55,799 nt of DNA. Source: Acidimicrobiia bacterium. Lineage in GTDB: Bacteria > Actinomycetota > Acidimicrobiia > Acidimicrobiales > Poriferisodalaceae. Location of the stretch: contig JAJDZE010000170.1 in the NCBI GenBank assembly GCA_022824805.1, forward strand, positions 1-55,799, given 5' to 3'. Positions 7,207 to 15,155 of this stretch are shown piece by piece; the stretch's first letter is position 1; every line of letters starts with the position of its first letter. The notes below the pieces were generated by a model, which was not told the origin of the DNA, searched no databases, and worked only from the letters and a program-made list of their open reading frames with translations. The position numbers were made by a program, and so were the translations under genes.

Positions 7207-8460
7207 ATGCCTGATGACACCGATGCACTTGCCTCAATGCACGAACGGTTCACCCGGCCTGACTGGGTGCGGCGCATCAACTACATGGGCGACTCGATCG
7301 GAGGGCGTCCGCAGGACTTGGTGCCCATCGAAGCCGGCGAGCTGCTGAAGCTGGCCACGGCCTCGCTCGGCGGCATGCCGGCCGGCGACCTGAACGATCC
7401 CGGATGGCAGCCTCGCTTTGAGTCGCTGGTCGCCGCAGTCAACAACGCACCGTTTCATGTCCTCGGCCGGCTGATGACCAAGCAGGAGCTGCTGCGCTCG
7501 CTGCGCACCCGGCTGCTCCTCACGGCCGCGATCGACGCTGCGCCCGAGATCACCGCCGAACCCGTACGCGCGCCGGTGATGATCGCAGGCCCCGCCCGTT
7601 CGGGCACGTCGATCCTGTTCGAGCTGCTCGCCCTGCATCCAGACCTGCGTGCCCCGATCGCTGCCGAGGCGCTGCACCCGGTGTCGCTGCCCGAAGCCGG
7701 CCTCGCCGATGCGCGCTCGATGGGGGAGTGCGAGCAGGACTTCTGGGCCGACATCCAGCCCGAGCTGCTGGCGATGCATGAATTCCGAGCCGACCTGCCG
7801 GTCGAGTGCATTACCCTCACCACCGGCAGCTTTGCGGGCTTCCACTGGAATCTGTTCGGTCCGATGGAGGGATGGATTGCCGACCCTGCGGTGAACTACG
7901 ACTACGAGCGGCAGATCCTCCAAGCCCTCCAGCACGGTCGGGGTCCCACCCGGTGGGCACTCAAGACGCCCGGCCACCTGTTCACGATGCCGCAGCTGTT
8001 CGACGCCTTCGACGATGCCTGGGTGGTGCAGACCCACCGCGATCCCGCTCGCGTCATGTCCTCGGTCGCGAGCATCACCTCCATCGTTCAGTGGACGCGC
8101 ACCGACGAGGTCGACGTGGCGGGGAACACCGAGTTCGTGCATGCGGCGTTCGCCGCCGCTCTCAACGACTCGGCCGACCTGCGCACATCTGGCGCTGTTC
8201 CGGCCGATCGCCTCGTGGACGTTCACTACACCGAGCTCGTCAGCGACCCGACGGCGGCATTGGGCAACGCACTGGAGCAGATGGGTCTGCCCTTCAGCGA
8301 CAGTTATGCCGCCGCCGTGCTCGATTACCTGGCGCACAAGCCGAAGGGAAAGTACGGCGTTCATCGCTACCAGCCTGAGGACTGGGGCGCTACGGCTGAG
8401 GGCCTGCGCGCCGCAACGGCCCACTACATCGAGTACTTCGGCGTCGCGCAAGAAGGCTGA
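7207..8460 (+). CDS. Sulfotransferase family protein
   Basis: A 417-residue enzyme of the Sulfotransfer_3 type, which transfers a sulfonate group from PAPS to an alcohol or amine. The 5'-phosphosulfate loop is GPARSGTSILFELLALHP (RSGTS at about 131-135). The 3'-phosphate-binding region follows downstream (WVVQTHRDPARVMSSVASI). ATG 7207 is chosen over TTG 7195. The substrate cannot be read from the sequence; actinobacterial homologues act on lipids, glycans or small metabolites. It stands alone between two minus-strand loci. Confidence 0.85.
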   Translation: MPDDTDALASMHERFTRPDWVRRINYMGDSIGGRPQDLVPIEAGELLKLATASLGGMPAGDLNDPGWQPRFESLVAAVNNAPFHVLGRLMTKQELLRSLRTRLLLTAAIDAAPEITAEPVRAPVMIAGPARSGTSILFELLALHPDLRAPIAAEALHPVSLPEAGLADARSMGECEQDFWADIQPELLAMHEFRADLPVECITLTTGSFAGFHWNLFGPMEGWIADPAVNYDYERQILQALQHGRGPTRWALKTPGHLFTMPQLFDAFDDAWVVQTHRDPARVMSSVASITSIVQWTRTDEVDVAGNTEFVHAAFAAALNDSADLRTSGAVPADRLVDVHYTELVSDPTAALGNALEQMGLPFSDSYAAAVLDYLAHKPKGKYGVHRYQPEDWGATAEGLRAATAHYIEYFGVAQEG

Positions 8461-8583
8461 GCCAGCCTCGAAGGCCCCCGCGAGTCGCCCAGATCGCCGG
8501 CGAGGCCTCAGCCGGCGAAGGTGTTCACGAGAGGTTGGCAGCGGTCGAGGAAGCGGGCCAAGCCGATCTTCATGCCGGCTGGC

Positions 8584-9867
8584 TCACTCGGCGCGCTGGG
8601 TGCCGACCTTCAGCTCCCGGAAGGGGCTGGTGGTGTCGATGCCGGGCTCCTTGGGCAGGCCCAGCACACGCTCGCCGACGATGTTGCGCATCACCTCGTC
8701 TGAGCCGCCGGCGATGCGCATCGCCGGGAAGCCCAGCACGTACCCGGCCCACGAGAACGTGCCCCATTCGCCGGAGTCGACCACCAGCTTGGGGCCGATG
8801 GTGTCGGCCACGAACTCGCATGTGGCGTTCATCTGGCGGATCAACCCCATCTTCGACAGCGACATCTCGGGACCGGGGGTCTTGCCGGCGCGCAGCGCAT
8901 CCATCGTGCGCTGGTTCGACCAGCCCAGCACCTTGCCGTGGGTGTAGATCTCGGCGAGCTTCTGGCGACTGAGCGCATCGCCGCTCAGGCCGTAGTGGGC
9001 GGCCATCGCGGACAGCTTGGTGAAGCTGCCTCCGCCGGTGCCGCCGCCCGAGCCGCCGCCGATCGCGGCCCGCTCGTTCATCAGCGTGGTCAGCGCCACG
9101 CCCCAGCCTTGGTTCACCTCGCCGAGGCGGTGCGAGTCGGGCACGCGCACGTCGGTGAAGTACACCTCGTTGAAGTTGGCCCCGCCGGTCATCTGCCGCA
9201 GCGGGCGCACCTCCACGCCGGGGGCCTTCATGTCCACGAGAAAGCCGGTCAGGCCCTGGTGCTTGGGCAGGTCGAAATCGGAGCGGGCGATCACCTCGCC
9301 GATATCGGAATAGTGCGCGCCCGAAGTCCAGACCTTCTGGCCGTTGAGGATCCACTCCTCGCCGTCGCGCTCGGCCCGCATCTGCAGGCTCGCCAGGTCT
9401 GAGCCGGCACCCGGTTCGGAGAACAGCTGGCAGCCCACGATGTCGGCCCGGTACATCTGGGGCAGCACATCGGCAGACACGTCGGGCTGGGCGTGGGCGA
9501 GGATGGTGGGGGCCACCATCCCCAGGCCGATGCCGAAGAAGCCGCCGTCAGGCGTGTCGAACTGGCTCTCGAGCTGGCCCCAGACTCGCTCGAACTTGCG
9601 GGGCATGCCGCCGCCGCCCAATTCGGCCGGACCGCTGATCCAGCCGAAGCCGGCGTCGTACTTGGCGGCCCGCCACTCCTTCGACGCCTCCAGCTCGGCG
9701 CGCTCGCGCTCGCGGTCGATCTCCTCGAAGAGCGCTGCATTGTCGGGACCCTCGCCCCAGACGAACTCGCGCCGCTCGGCTTTGCGCTTGGCATTGGCCT
9801 CCAAGAATTCCAGTGCCTCAGCAGCGAACTGCTCCTCGGTGATCTCAGCGGTGTCGGCAGCGGCCAT
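8584..9867 (-). CDS. Acyl-CoA dehydrogenase
   Basis: A 427-residue FAD-dependent acyl-CoA dehydrogenase, which oxidises acyl-CoA to enoyl-CoA. Blocks seen are QLFSEPGAGSDLASLQMRA (FAD/substrate loop), WILNGQKVWTSGAHYSDIG, VPDSHRLGEVNQGWGVALTT and the C-terminal R-I-A-G-G-S-D-E-V-MRNIVGERVLGLP. The ATG at 9867 has AGGAG six bases upstream and is preferred over ATG 9885. A glycine-rich stretch (GGGSGGGTGGGSFTK, mid-protein) is unusual for the family but is also met in steroid or side-chain acyl-CoA dehydrogenases. Acyl chain specificity is unknown. Confidence 0.92.
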   Translation of the reverse strand: MAAADTAEITEEQFAAEALEFLEANAKRKAERREFVWGEGPDNAALFEEIDRERERAELEASKEWRAAKYDAGFGWISGPAELGGGGMPRKFERVWGQLESQFDTPDGGFFGIGLGMVAPTILAHAQPDVSADVLPQMYRADIVGCQLFSEPGAGSDLASLQMRAERDGEEWILNGQKVWTSGAHYSDIGEVIARSDFDLPKHQGLTGFLVDMKAPGVEVRPLRQMTGGANFNEVYFTDVRVPDSHRLGEVNQGWGVALTTLMNERAAIGGGSGGGTGGGSFTKLSAMAAHYGLSGDALSRQKLAEIYTHGKVLGWSNQRTMDALRAGKTPGPEMSLSKMGLIRQMNATCEFVADTIGPKLVVDSGEWGTFSWAGYVLGFPAMRIAGGSDEVMRNIVGERVLGLPKEPGIDTTSPFRELKVGTQRAE

Positions 9868-9990
9868 GTCGGGCTCCTGTGTCATGCAAGGAAGGCGGAA
9901 TATCCGGGATACGAGCAGCCCCAAGCTAGCGACTTATGTGTCTGCGAGACCGTGTTGGGGACATACCGATCCGCGGTCGAACCCATTGTT

Positions 9991-10125
9991 TCCCGCTCTT
10001 GTTCGCTTCGCTCACGGGCCGCTCGGGCCACGGCTTCCCGCTCTTGTTCGCTTCGCTCACGGGCCGCTCGGGCCACGGCTTCCCGCTCTTGTTCGCTTCG
10101 CTCACGGGCCGCTCGGGCCACGGGC
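9991..10125. repeat. Family B repeat: three tandem 45-bp copies
   Basis: Units at 9991-10035, 10036-10080 and 10081-10125 are nearly identical. Each begins TCCCGCTCTTGTTCGCTTCG and ends CTCACGGGCCGCTCGGGCCA plus CGGCT. The block ends in GGGCTCAGCCTCT, the same ending as the copy inside the amidase gene at 18363-18511. It fills much of the 280-bp gap between the acyl-CoA dehydrogenase start and the NifU-N-like gene. The 45-bp period is a multiple of three, and the minus strand is open through it. No spacers separate the units, so it is not a CRISPR array. Confidence 0.9.
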
Positions 10126-10147
10126 TCAGCCTCTAGGCTCATCGGCC

Positions 10148-10438
10148 ATGGGTCAGCCCGTTCGAGTAGCAGAGCGACCGTCGTCGGTCCGTGTGGGCAC
10201 GGTGCAGTTCGAGACCAACCGCCCGCTGACCGGGGCGGGCCACCGCTACTACAACATCGCCGAAGATGCCGCCAGCGCCGAAGACCCGGCCGACCTGCTG
10301 GCGTGGCGTCTGTTCCAGCGTGGCGGCGTCGACCACGTGCACGTGTACGGCAACGTGGCCACCATCGACCTCTCCCGGGGCCACACCTCCGACGGCATCG
10401 CCGAACTCATCGAAGAGCTGTTCGCCCACTACCGCTAG
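10148..10438 (+). CDS. NifU N-terminal-like (Nfu_N) small protein
   Basis: A 96-residue protein from ATG 10148. The pattern VQFETNRPL..GHRYYNIAEDA..DLLAWRLFQRGGVDHVHVYGNVATIDL resembles the Nfu_N/scaffold N-terminal domain, where residues for P-L-tail, YY.I..A and VT.V.V..N are conserved. No CxxC iron-sulfur-binding domain is attached, so it may be a partner or regulatory module rather than a scaffold. The start follows the family B repeat block by 22 bp. A cupin gene follows 14 bp downstream, suggesting one transcript. Confidence 0.7.
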   Translation: MGQPVRVAERPSSVRVGTVQFETNRPLTGAGHRYYNIAEDAASAEDPADLLAWRLFQRGGVDHVHVYGNVATIDLSRGHTSDGIAELIEELFAHYR

Positions 10439-10452
10439 CTACTGTGGCGCGT

Positions 10453-10719
10453 ATGACCGAAGACGAGTTCCGTTCCGAGCTGGCAGCGCAGGGCTATGGC
10501 GAACCGCGCGACGCCGAGTTCGAGCCTCACGCCAATGGCGAGCTTCACAGCCACGAGTTCTCCGCCATGGCGATGGTGACCAGGGGCGAGTTCCGGCTTG
10601 GGCTGGAGGACGAGACCCGGGTCATGGGAGTGGGCGACTGGTGCGTGGTGTCCGCCGGCACGCTGCATAGCGAGAAATCGGGTCCAGTCGGCGCGACCCT
10701 GCTGGTCGGCACGAAATAG
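10453..10719 (+). CDS. Small single-domain cupin
   Basis: An 88-residue protein, long enough for one cupin barrel. The first metal-binding motif is visible as HANGELHSHEFSAMAMVTRGEFRL (G..H.H....E-like region) and the second as GDWCVVSAGTLHSE (G-D...P-like position, then H). It therefore probably binds a metal ion. The substrate or ligand is unknown. It lies 14 bp downstream of the NifU-N-like gene and is probably co-transcribed with it. Confidence 0.75.
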   Translation: MTEDEFRSELAAQGYGEPRDAEFEPHANGELHSHEFSAMAMVTRGEFRLGLEDETRVMGVGDWCVVSAGTLHSEKSGPVGATLLVGTK

Positions 10720-10793
10720 CTCGACGCAGCTCGATTCTGCCAACGCGTCGCTGCGGCGGCAGGCGACGAGCACGGGCACCGACAACGGCGGTA

Positions 10794-10819
10794 AACAATC
10801 GTTTTTGGAGACGATTGTT
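10794..10819. promoter_or_regulatory. Inverted repeat upstream of imuA'
   Basis: AACAATCGT (10794-10802) and ACGATTGTT (10811-10819) are exact 9-bp inverted repeats separated by 8 nt, ending 16 bp before the imuA' start. It does not carry the GAAC-N4-GTTC core seen before dnaE2. It may be an operator or an RNA hairpin; no function is proven. Confidence 0.4.
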
Positions 10820-10835
10820 CGTCTAGTCTGTCGCG

Positions 10836-11678
10836 ATGGCAGTACAGCTGCGTCGTACCGTCGGCGCATTGGACACAGCCGGCTCTCGTGGGGTCGGCGC
10901 ATTGGACATAGCGCATGCAGCGGACATCGGGCACAGCAAACGGCTGCTGCCCGTCGCTGACGAATTGACACCGCTGCTGACCCAGCCGGGGCTTGTCCCC
11001 GGGACGGTGCTGGCTGCCCACGGCTCAGGAGCGCTGACTCTGGCAACGGCCTTTGCGGCGGAGGTCTCGCGTACGGGCGGATGGGTGGCTGCGGTGGGGT
11101 TGGGGCGCATGGGTGTCTCGGCGGTGGCGGAACGGGGGGCATCGCTGGACCGGTGGGCCTTCGTGGACGAACCCGGCAGCGACGCAGCTGAAGTGCTGAA
11201 TGCCCTGATCGGCAATGTCGACGTGATCCTGCTGGCTGGGAGCGTGCGGCTGGCGGCTGCCCACAGCCGACGCCTGCGCACCCGATTGCGGGAGCGCGGA
11301 ACCGTGGTGATCGAGGTCGGCGCATCGGGCACAGCCGGCGCTCGTGACCTCGGCGCATCGAACACAGCCGGCGCATTCAGTCCAGACGTGACCATGACGG
11401 TGGAACGTGCTGCGTGGACCGGTCTCGGTCTCGGGCACGGCAGGCTGCGGGAACGCCGAGCCGAGGTGGTTGCTGCGGGCCGCGGTGCAGCGTCGCTGCC
11501 GCGACGAGCCGTCCTGTGGCTGCCCGATGCCAACGGGCACATCACCGCCGTCCGCGGTGCGATCAGCACCGTTTCCTGGCCTGCTCAGGCCGCATCTGCC
11601 CAGGACGGCATCTCGATAGCCGACACCTCGGGAAGCGGTGACGATGCCGTCGTCTCCCTGCAGCGCCGTGCGGGATAG
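10836..11678 (+). CDS. imuA': ImuA'-like mutasome protein with family A repeats
   Basis: A 280-residue RecA-fold relative encoded directly before imuB, as in actinobacterial imuA'-imuB-dnaE2 mutasomes for translesion synthesis. The degenerate P-loop region is VLAAHGSGALTLATAFAAEV, followed by VDVILLAGSVRLAAAHSRRLRTRLRERG. Two stretches are built from an 11-residue repeat (TAG.RGVGAS/L-x): near the N-terminus (about residues 9-32) and at about 160-180. The repeats interrupt otherwise family-like sequence in frame. Its end overlaps the imuB start by 41 bp. Confidence 0.75.
   Translation: MAVQLRRTVGALDTAGSRGVGALDIAHAADIGHSKRLLPVADELTPLLTQPGLVPGTVLAAHGSGALTLATAFAAEVSRTGGWVAAVGLGRMGVSAVAERGASLDRWAFVDEPGSDAAEVLNALIGNVDVILLAGSVRLAAAHSRRLRTRLRERGTVVIEVGASGTAGARDLGASNTAGAFSPDVTMTVERAAWTGLGLGHGRLRERRAEVVAAGRGAASLPRRAVLWLPDANGHITAVRGAISTVSWPAQAASAQDGISIADTSGSGDDAVVSLQRRAG
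10860..10930 (+). repeat. Family A repeat in imuA' 5' end
   Basis: GTCGGCGCATTGGA occurs at 10860-10873 and again at 10892-10905, linked by CACAGCCGGCTCTCGTGGG. A weaker relic continues to about 10930. The unit length is 32-33 bp and reads as VGALDTAGSRGVGALD in the protein. Confidence 0.8.
11314..11375 (+). repeat. Family A repeat inside imuA'
   Basis: GGTCGGCGCATCGGGCACAG followed by CCGGCGCTCGTGACCTCGGC and a partial second unit. It reads VGASGTAGARDLGASNTAG in frame, between a hydrophobic strand (TVVIE) and the downstream family sequence. Confidence 0.85.
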
Positions 11679-13455
11679 CCACGACAGCCGGGCCGGCCTG
11701 GCCAGCCACGACGAACCTGCCGGTATCCCGCCGCGGATGCTGGCAGCGGAGGTCGGGAACTGGTCTGCTGTGGCAGCAGGGTTCGACCCGGCCACACCAG
11801 CGGCGGTGGTCTCCGCCGGGCGCATCACCGCCGTCACGCCTGCGGCTGCTGCTGCGGGGATACGCCCAGGAATGCGTCGCCGCCAGGCTCAGACGGAATG
11901 TCCCGTCTTGGAGCTGGCCGAACACGACCCCGATCTCGACGCGCGCTGTTTCGCCCCCGTGGTTGCTGCGCTGGAAGACCTGACGCCGAGAGTCGAAGTG
12001 CTGGCACCCGGTTGCTGCGTTGTCGCCACACGAGGCCCCTCGCGCTACTACGGCGGAGACGAGGCGCTGGCGGAACTGGTGCATCGCACCGTCACTGAAG
12101 TGTTGGCCAGCGAACTAGGCACAGCCGGCGCTCGTGGTGTCGGCGCATCGAACACAGCCGGCACGTACGACCCAGCATCATCTGTCAGCGTCGGCATCGC
12201 CGACGGCTTGTTTGCCGCTGGCCTTGCTGGGAGGGCGGCGTCGGCCCGAACCCCGTCAATGCCGGTGCTGGTGGTGGCCCCCGGCAGCAGCGCTGCGTTC
12301 CTGGGCGGGCTGGGTCTGAGGACGCTGGCTGAGGAATGCTCCCTGCTGACGGGCTGTGCAGCCGATGGGACGACGGATGACCTGATCAGCATGCTGTGGC
12401 AGCTGGGCTTGCGCACTCTGGGCGACCTTGCGGCACTGTCGGTGGGAGACCTCGTCGGCAGGTTCGGCACGCAAGGGGAGTGGATGCACGCACTGGCCAG
12501 CGGGCGCGACCCTCGCCTGAGCCAGCCTGCCACCGCTCATCCTGATCTCAGCGCTGAAACCGAGATCGACCCGCCCGCGGATCGGCTCGACACGGTGGCC
12601 TTTGCCGCGAAGTCTCTGGCAGATCAGCTCGACGCCCAGTTGGCCCGGGAGGGCCAAGCACTGGTGTGCGTGGAGATCAGCGCCGAAACCGAGCACGGTG
12701 AGACCACCAGCGGGCGGTGGCGCCACGGATTCCGCTTCAGCCCGCCCGATCTGGTCGACCGTGTGCGCTGGCAGCTCGACGGCTGGCGCAGTGCCAAGGG
12801 CCGCAACAGCCCCACCGGCGGCATCTCGTTCATCCGGCTGCGGGCGGTCGAGACGCTTCCCGATGAAGGGCGCCAGCTCGGTTTCTGGGGCGGCCAGTCC
12901 GAGGCGGACGAGCGGGCCGAGCGAGCGCTGCAGCGAGTTCAGACCTTGGTCGGCTTCGACGGGGTCACCGTTGGTCGCCTGGGCACTGGCCGCCGCTTTG
13001 CCGATCTCGAGCAGCGCCTCCCGTTCGGCACAGCCGGTCCTCGTGGGGTCGGCGCATCGAGCACAGCCGGTCCTCGTGGGGTCGGCGCATCGAGCACAGC
13101 CGGTCCTCGTGGGGCCGGCGCATCGGATACACCCCCGTGGCCAGGACGGCTGGGCGCGCCGGCCCCTGCGGAGGTGCTGGCCGAGCCCGAGCCGCTCATG
13201 GTGCTCGATGCGAACGGCGACCCGGTGGGCGTGAGCGGCAGGGCACAGCCCAGCGCGCCTCCGGCCATGCTGCGCCGGGCCGATGGGCGCACCAGTCGCA
13301 TTGCCGCGTGGGCAGGGCCATGGCCGCTGGACGAACGCTGGTGGAGCACACAGCCGCGCCGTCAGGCACGGTTCCAGCTGGTGCTCGACGACGGCACCGC
13401 CCATCTCTGTGCCGTCGAGGGCGGTCGCTGGCAGCGCGAAGCCACCTACGACTGA
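11638..13455 (+). CDS. imuB: ImuB, catalytically inactive Y-family polymerase-like protein
   Basis: A 605-residue ImuB, the hub that links DnaE2 and ImuA' to the sliding clamp during error-prone lesion bypass. Palm-like blocks are present (AAVVSAGRITAVTPAAAAAG, MRRRQAQTECP, EHDPDLDARCFAPVVAALE, RGPSRYYGGDEAL) but the acidic triad of active Y-family polymerases is not evident, as expected. The fingers/HhH region includes LGLRTLGDLAALSVGDLVGRFG. Family A repeats lie in frame at about residue 160 and, as three 11-residue copies (TAGPRGVGASS), at about 465-497. GTG 11638 overlaps imuA'; ATG 11644 is an alternative. Confidence 0.88.
   Translation: MTMPSSPCSAVRDSHDSRAGLASHDEPAGIPPRMLAAEVGNWSAVAAGFDPATPAAVVSAGRITAVTPAAAAAGIRPGMRRRQAQTECPVLELAEHDPDLDARCFAPVVAALEDLTPRVEVLAPGCCVVATRGPSRYYGGDEALAELVHRTVTEVLASELGTAGARGVGASNTAGTYDPASSVSVGIADGLFAAGLAGRAASARTPSMPVLVVAPGSSAAFLGGLGLRTLAEECSLLTGCAADGTTDDLISMLWQLGLRTLGDLAALSVGDLVGRFGTQGEWMHALASGRDPRLSQPATAHPDLSAETEIDPPADRLDTVAFAAKSLADQLDAQLAREGQALVCVEISAETEHGETTSGRWRHGFRFSPPDLVDRVRWQLDGWRSAKGRNSPTGGISFIRLRAVETLPDEGRQLGFWGGQSEADERAERALQRVQTLVGFDGVTVGRLGTGRRFADLEQRLPFGTAGPRGVGASSTAGPRGVGASSTAGPRGAGASDTPPWPGRLGAPAPAEVLAEPEPLMVLDANGDPVGVSGRAQPSAPPAMLRRADGRTSRIAAWAGPWPLDERWWSTQPRRQARFQLVLDDGTAHLCAVEGGRWQREATYD
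12118..12163 (+). repeat. Family A repeat inside imuB (N-terminal half)
   Basis: GGCACAGCCGGCGCTCGTGG followed by TGTCGGCGCATCGAACACAG. It reads GTAGARGVGASNTAG and is nearly identical to the copy at 11314-11375 in imuA'. Confidence 0.85.
13029..13127 (+). repeat. Family A repeat: three tandem 33-bp units in imuB
   Basis: Units at 13029-13061, 13062-13094 and 13095-13127. Each starts CACAGCCGGTCCTCGTGGGG and ends GGCGCATCGAG or a close variant. The encoded 11-residue unit is TAGPRGVGASS. The third unit has diverged slightly (GPRGAGASD). It lies in the linker before the C-terminal domain of ImuB. Confidence 0.92.
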
Positions 13456-13490
13456 GCAGCAGGGAGCGGGGCGCGCCAGGGCCAACCCCC

Positions 13491-14987
13491 TCAGTTGCCG
13501 TTGGTGGACCAGTGCCAAGGCTCGCTCGGCAGGTTGAACAGGCGATAGCTCGCAGCGTTGGCCGCCAGCCACCTGAATGCCGTCGAGTTGCGGCTGTTGA
13601 CCGACCGGCCATTGTGGACGAAGTCGATAGCGAGACCGCGCTCGTGCATGGAACGCCCGGGCCGGGCCGTGGGCGGCCGGCACTGGTACGAGGGCTTTTG
13701 CCAGATCGCCCATTCGCTCGTCCCGCAGTGCGCCCGCCGAAGCGCGATCTGCGACGCCGCGCTGCGGTAGCCGCCGCCGGACAGCCTGATGCCGTCACGG
13801 GCGGCGTGCGCCAGCAGGTTCGTCACGTTGTCGGCAATCGACTCGTGCACTTGGATTCCGCCGACCCAGGTGAGTTCGCTGCGGTCGAAGTCGTTGCTGA
13901 TCGGCTGTCCTGCAGTGCCTTCCCGCCGCCGTTTGGCTTCCTGTTCTGCCTGCCACTTGCGGCATCGTTCTTCATCGCTGCGGCGCTTGAGCTCGGTGCT
14001 GATTCGTTGCTGCTGGCTGATGGCGCCGGCGATCTGGCTGGTCGTCTCGGCGACATCCGCAGCAGCGTCGGCATCCCACTCCTCCAGCACCGTTTGCTCG
14101 AACAGCAGCTTGTCGAGTCGATTCTCCAGTTCTTCGAGTACGACCGCTTCCTGTTCCACGGCGTCGAGGAGGTCTTCAAGCGCCCGTGCAGACTCCTCGC
14201 GGCGGATGTCGCGCAGCTCTTCGGCTCGCTGGAATTCGCGCACTGCGAGCTCAGCGTCCACCCCCAAGGCTCGCAGCTGGTCGCCGGTGACGGTGAGGTC
14301 GCCCAGCGCGGCGCCAATCAGCACTCGGATGCGGGCAGCGTCGTAGATGTCCCCGGTGCGTACCAAGCCATAGGAACCTTCCACTGAGGCGTCGTGGCCG
14401 ACATATGTCTGCACGATGAGTTCCACCACCCGTTCGCCCAGTTCGGCGTGCTGAGCATCGAGCGCCAGGACACGCTGGATTCCGGCTTCGACGGAGGCTT
14501 CGGCCGCGGCGAGTTCGAGTTCGGCCTGGTCGAGATCGGCTCGTTGTTGGTTGACGAGCAGCTTGAGCTGATCGGAGGTTTCCAGCACCTCGTTGACATC
14601 GGCGGTGGCGAGGTCGACTTGGTCAACCTTGGCGAGCACGGCAGCCTGTGCTTCCTCGCGGGCGCGCTTTTCCTCGTCGAGTTCCGCCTCGAGTGCCGTC
14701 TGTTCCTGCTCCAGCTGCTGTCGACGCTCTCGCAACTCGGCGTCGGTTGCGCCGGTTTGTGTGGCGCTGGTGCGCGCCACCCGTCCGCATAGACGCGACA
14801 TTTCTGCATCGGATGGCTGCGATTGGGCACCCCCGGCTGCGAGCGGCATGACGCTGATGACGAGGGCGAACGCGATCGCAGCAGCTGCACGGCGCACGAC
14901 GCTGCGACGCCCAGTGGCAGGGCGTGCCGCGCTGGGGCGTGCCGTGGTGGGACGCGATTGCCGCTGTGAACCTTCTCGCTGTCGCAC
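13491..14987 (-). CDS. Secreted D,D-carboxypeptidase with long coiled coil (VanY/LAS type)
   Basis: A 498-residue protein. A basic N-terminus and hydrophobic helix (AAAAIAFALVISVMPLAAGG, ending about residue 54) form a signal peptide. Residues about 80-350 are predicted coiled coil (LRERRQQLEQEQTALEAELD and similar). The C-terminal LAS-type metallopeptidase domain shows SGGGYRSAASQIALRR, SMHERGLAID (zinc His and Asp) and EPWHWS (zinc His). It should trim peptidoglycan outside the membrane. The GTG start lies directly against a family B repeat, leaving no clear Shine-Dalgarno. Confidence 0.88.
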   Translation of the reverse strand: MRQREGSQRQSRPTTARPSAARPATGRRSVVRRAAAAIAFALVISVMPLAAGGAQSQPSDAEMSRLCGRVARTSATQTGATDAELRERRQQLEQEQTALEAELDEEKRAREEAQAAVLAKVDQVDLATADVNEVLETSDQLKLLVNQQRADLDQAELELAAAEASVEAGIQRVLALDAQHAELGERVVELIVQTYVGHDASVEGSYGLVRTGDIYDAARIRVLIGAALGDLTVTGDQLRALGVDAELAVREFQRAEELRDIRREESARALEDLLDAVEQEAVVLEELENRLDKLLFEQTVLEEWDADAAADVAETTSQIAGAISQQQRISTELKRRSDEERCRKWQAEQEAKRRREGTAGQPISNDFDRSELTWVGGIQVHESIADNVTNLLAHAARDGIRLSGGGYRSAASQIALRRAHCGTSEWAIWQKPSYQCRPPTARPGRSMHERGLAIDFVHNGRSVNSRNSTAFRWLAANAASYRLFNLPSEPWHWSTNGN

Positions 14988-15028
14988 CTGTCGTTTCCCG
15001 CTCTTGTTCCCTGTGCATCACGTATGTG
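14988..15028. repeat. Family B repeat copy at the carboxypeptidase start
   Basis: CTGTCGTTTCCCGCTCTTGT followed by TCCCTGTGCATCACGTATGT. It matches the first part of the copy inside the amidase (18363 onward) at about 36 of 41 positions. It ends exactly at the GTG start of the downstream minus-strand gene, so it replaces the normal leader. Confidence 0.75.
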
Positions 15029-15155
15029 CCCAAGGTACCGATGGGTTCTCGGCTGTGGGTGTCGCCCGCAGAGACTCTCAGTCGGCTCTCAGCTTGATTG
15101 CGCCTGGGCGATGCCGCTGGCCGGATAGTCCGAGGGCGGAACGGGCTGCGTGCCG

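Noticed and set aside
9991-10125. CRISPR array
   Set aside because: The 45-bp units are directly adjacent with no unique spacers, and no cas genes are present.
9882-10142. Minus-strand frame of VARAARERSEQERE repeats
   Set aside because: It is just the open reading of the family B triplet; no start context or homology supports a protein.
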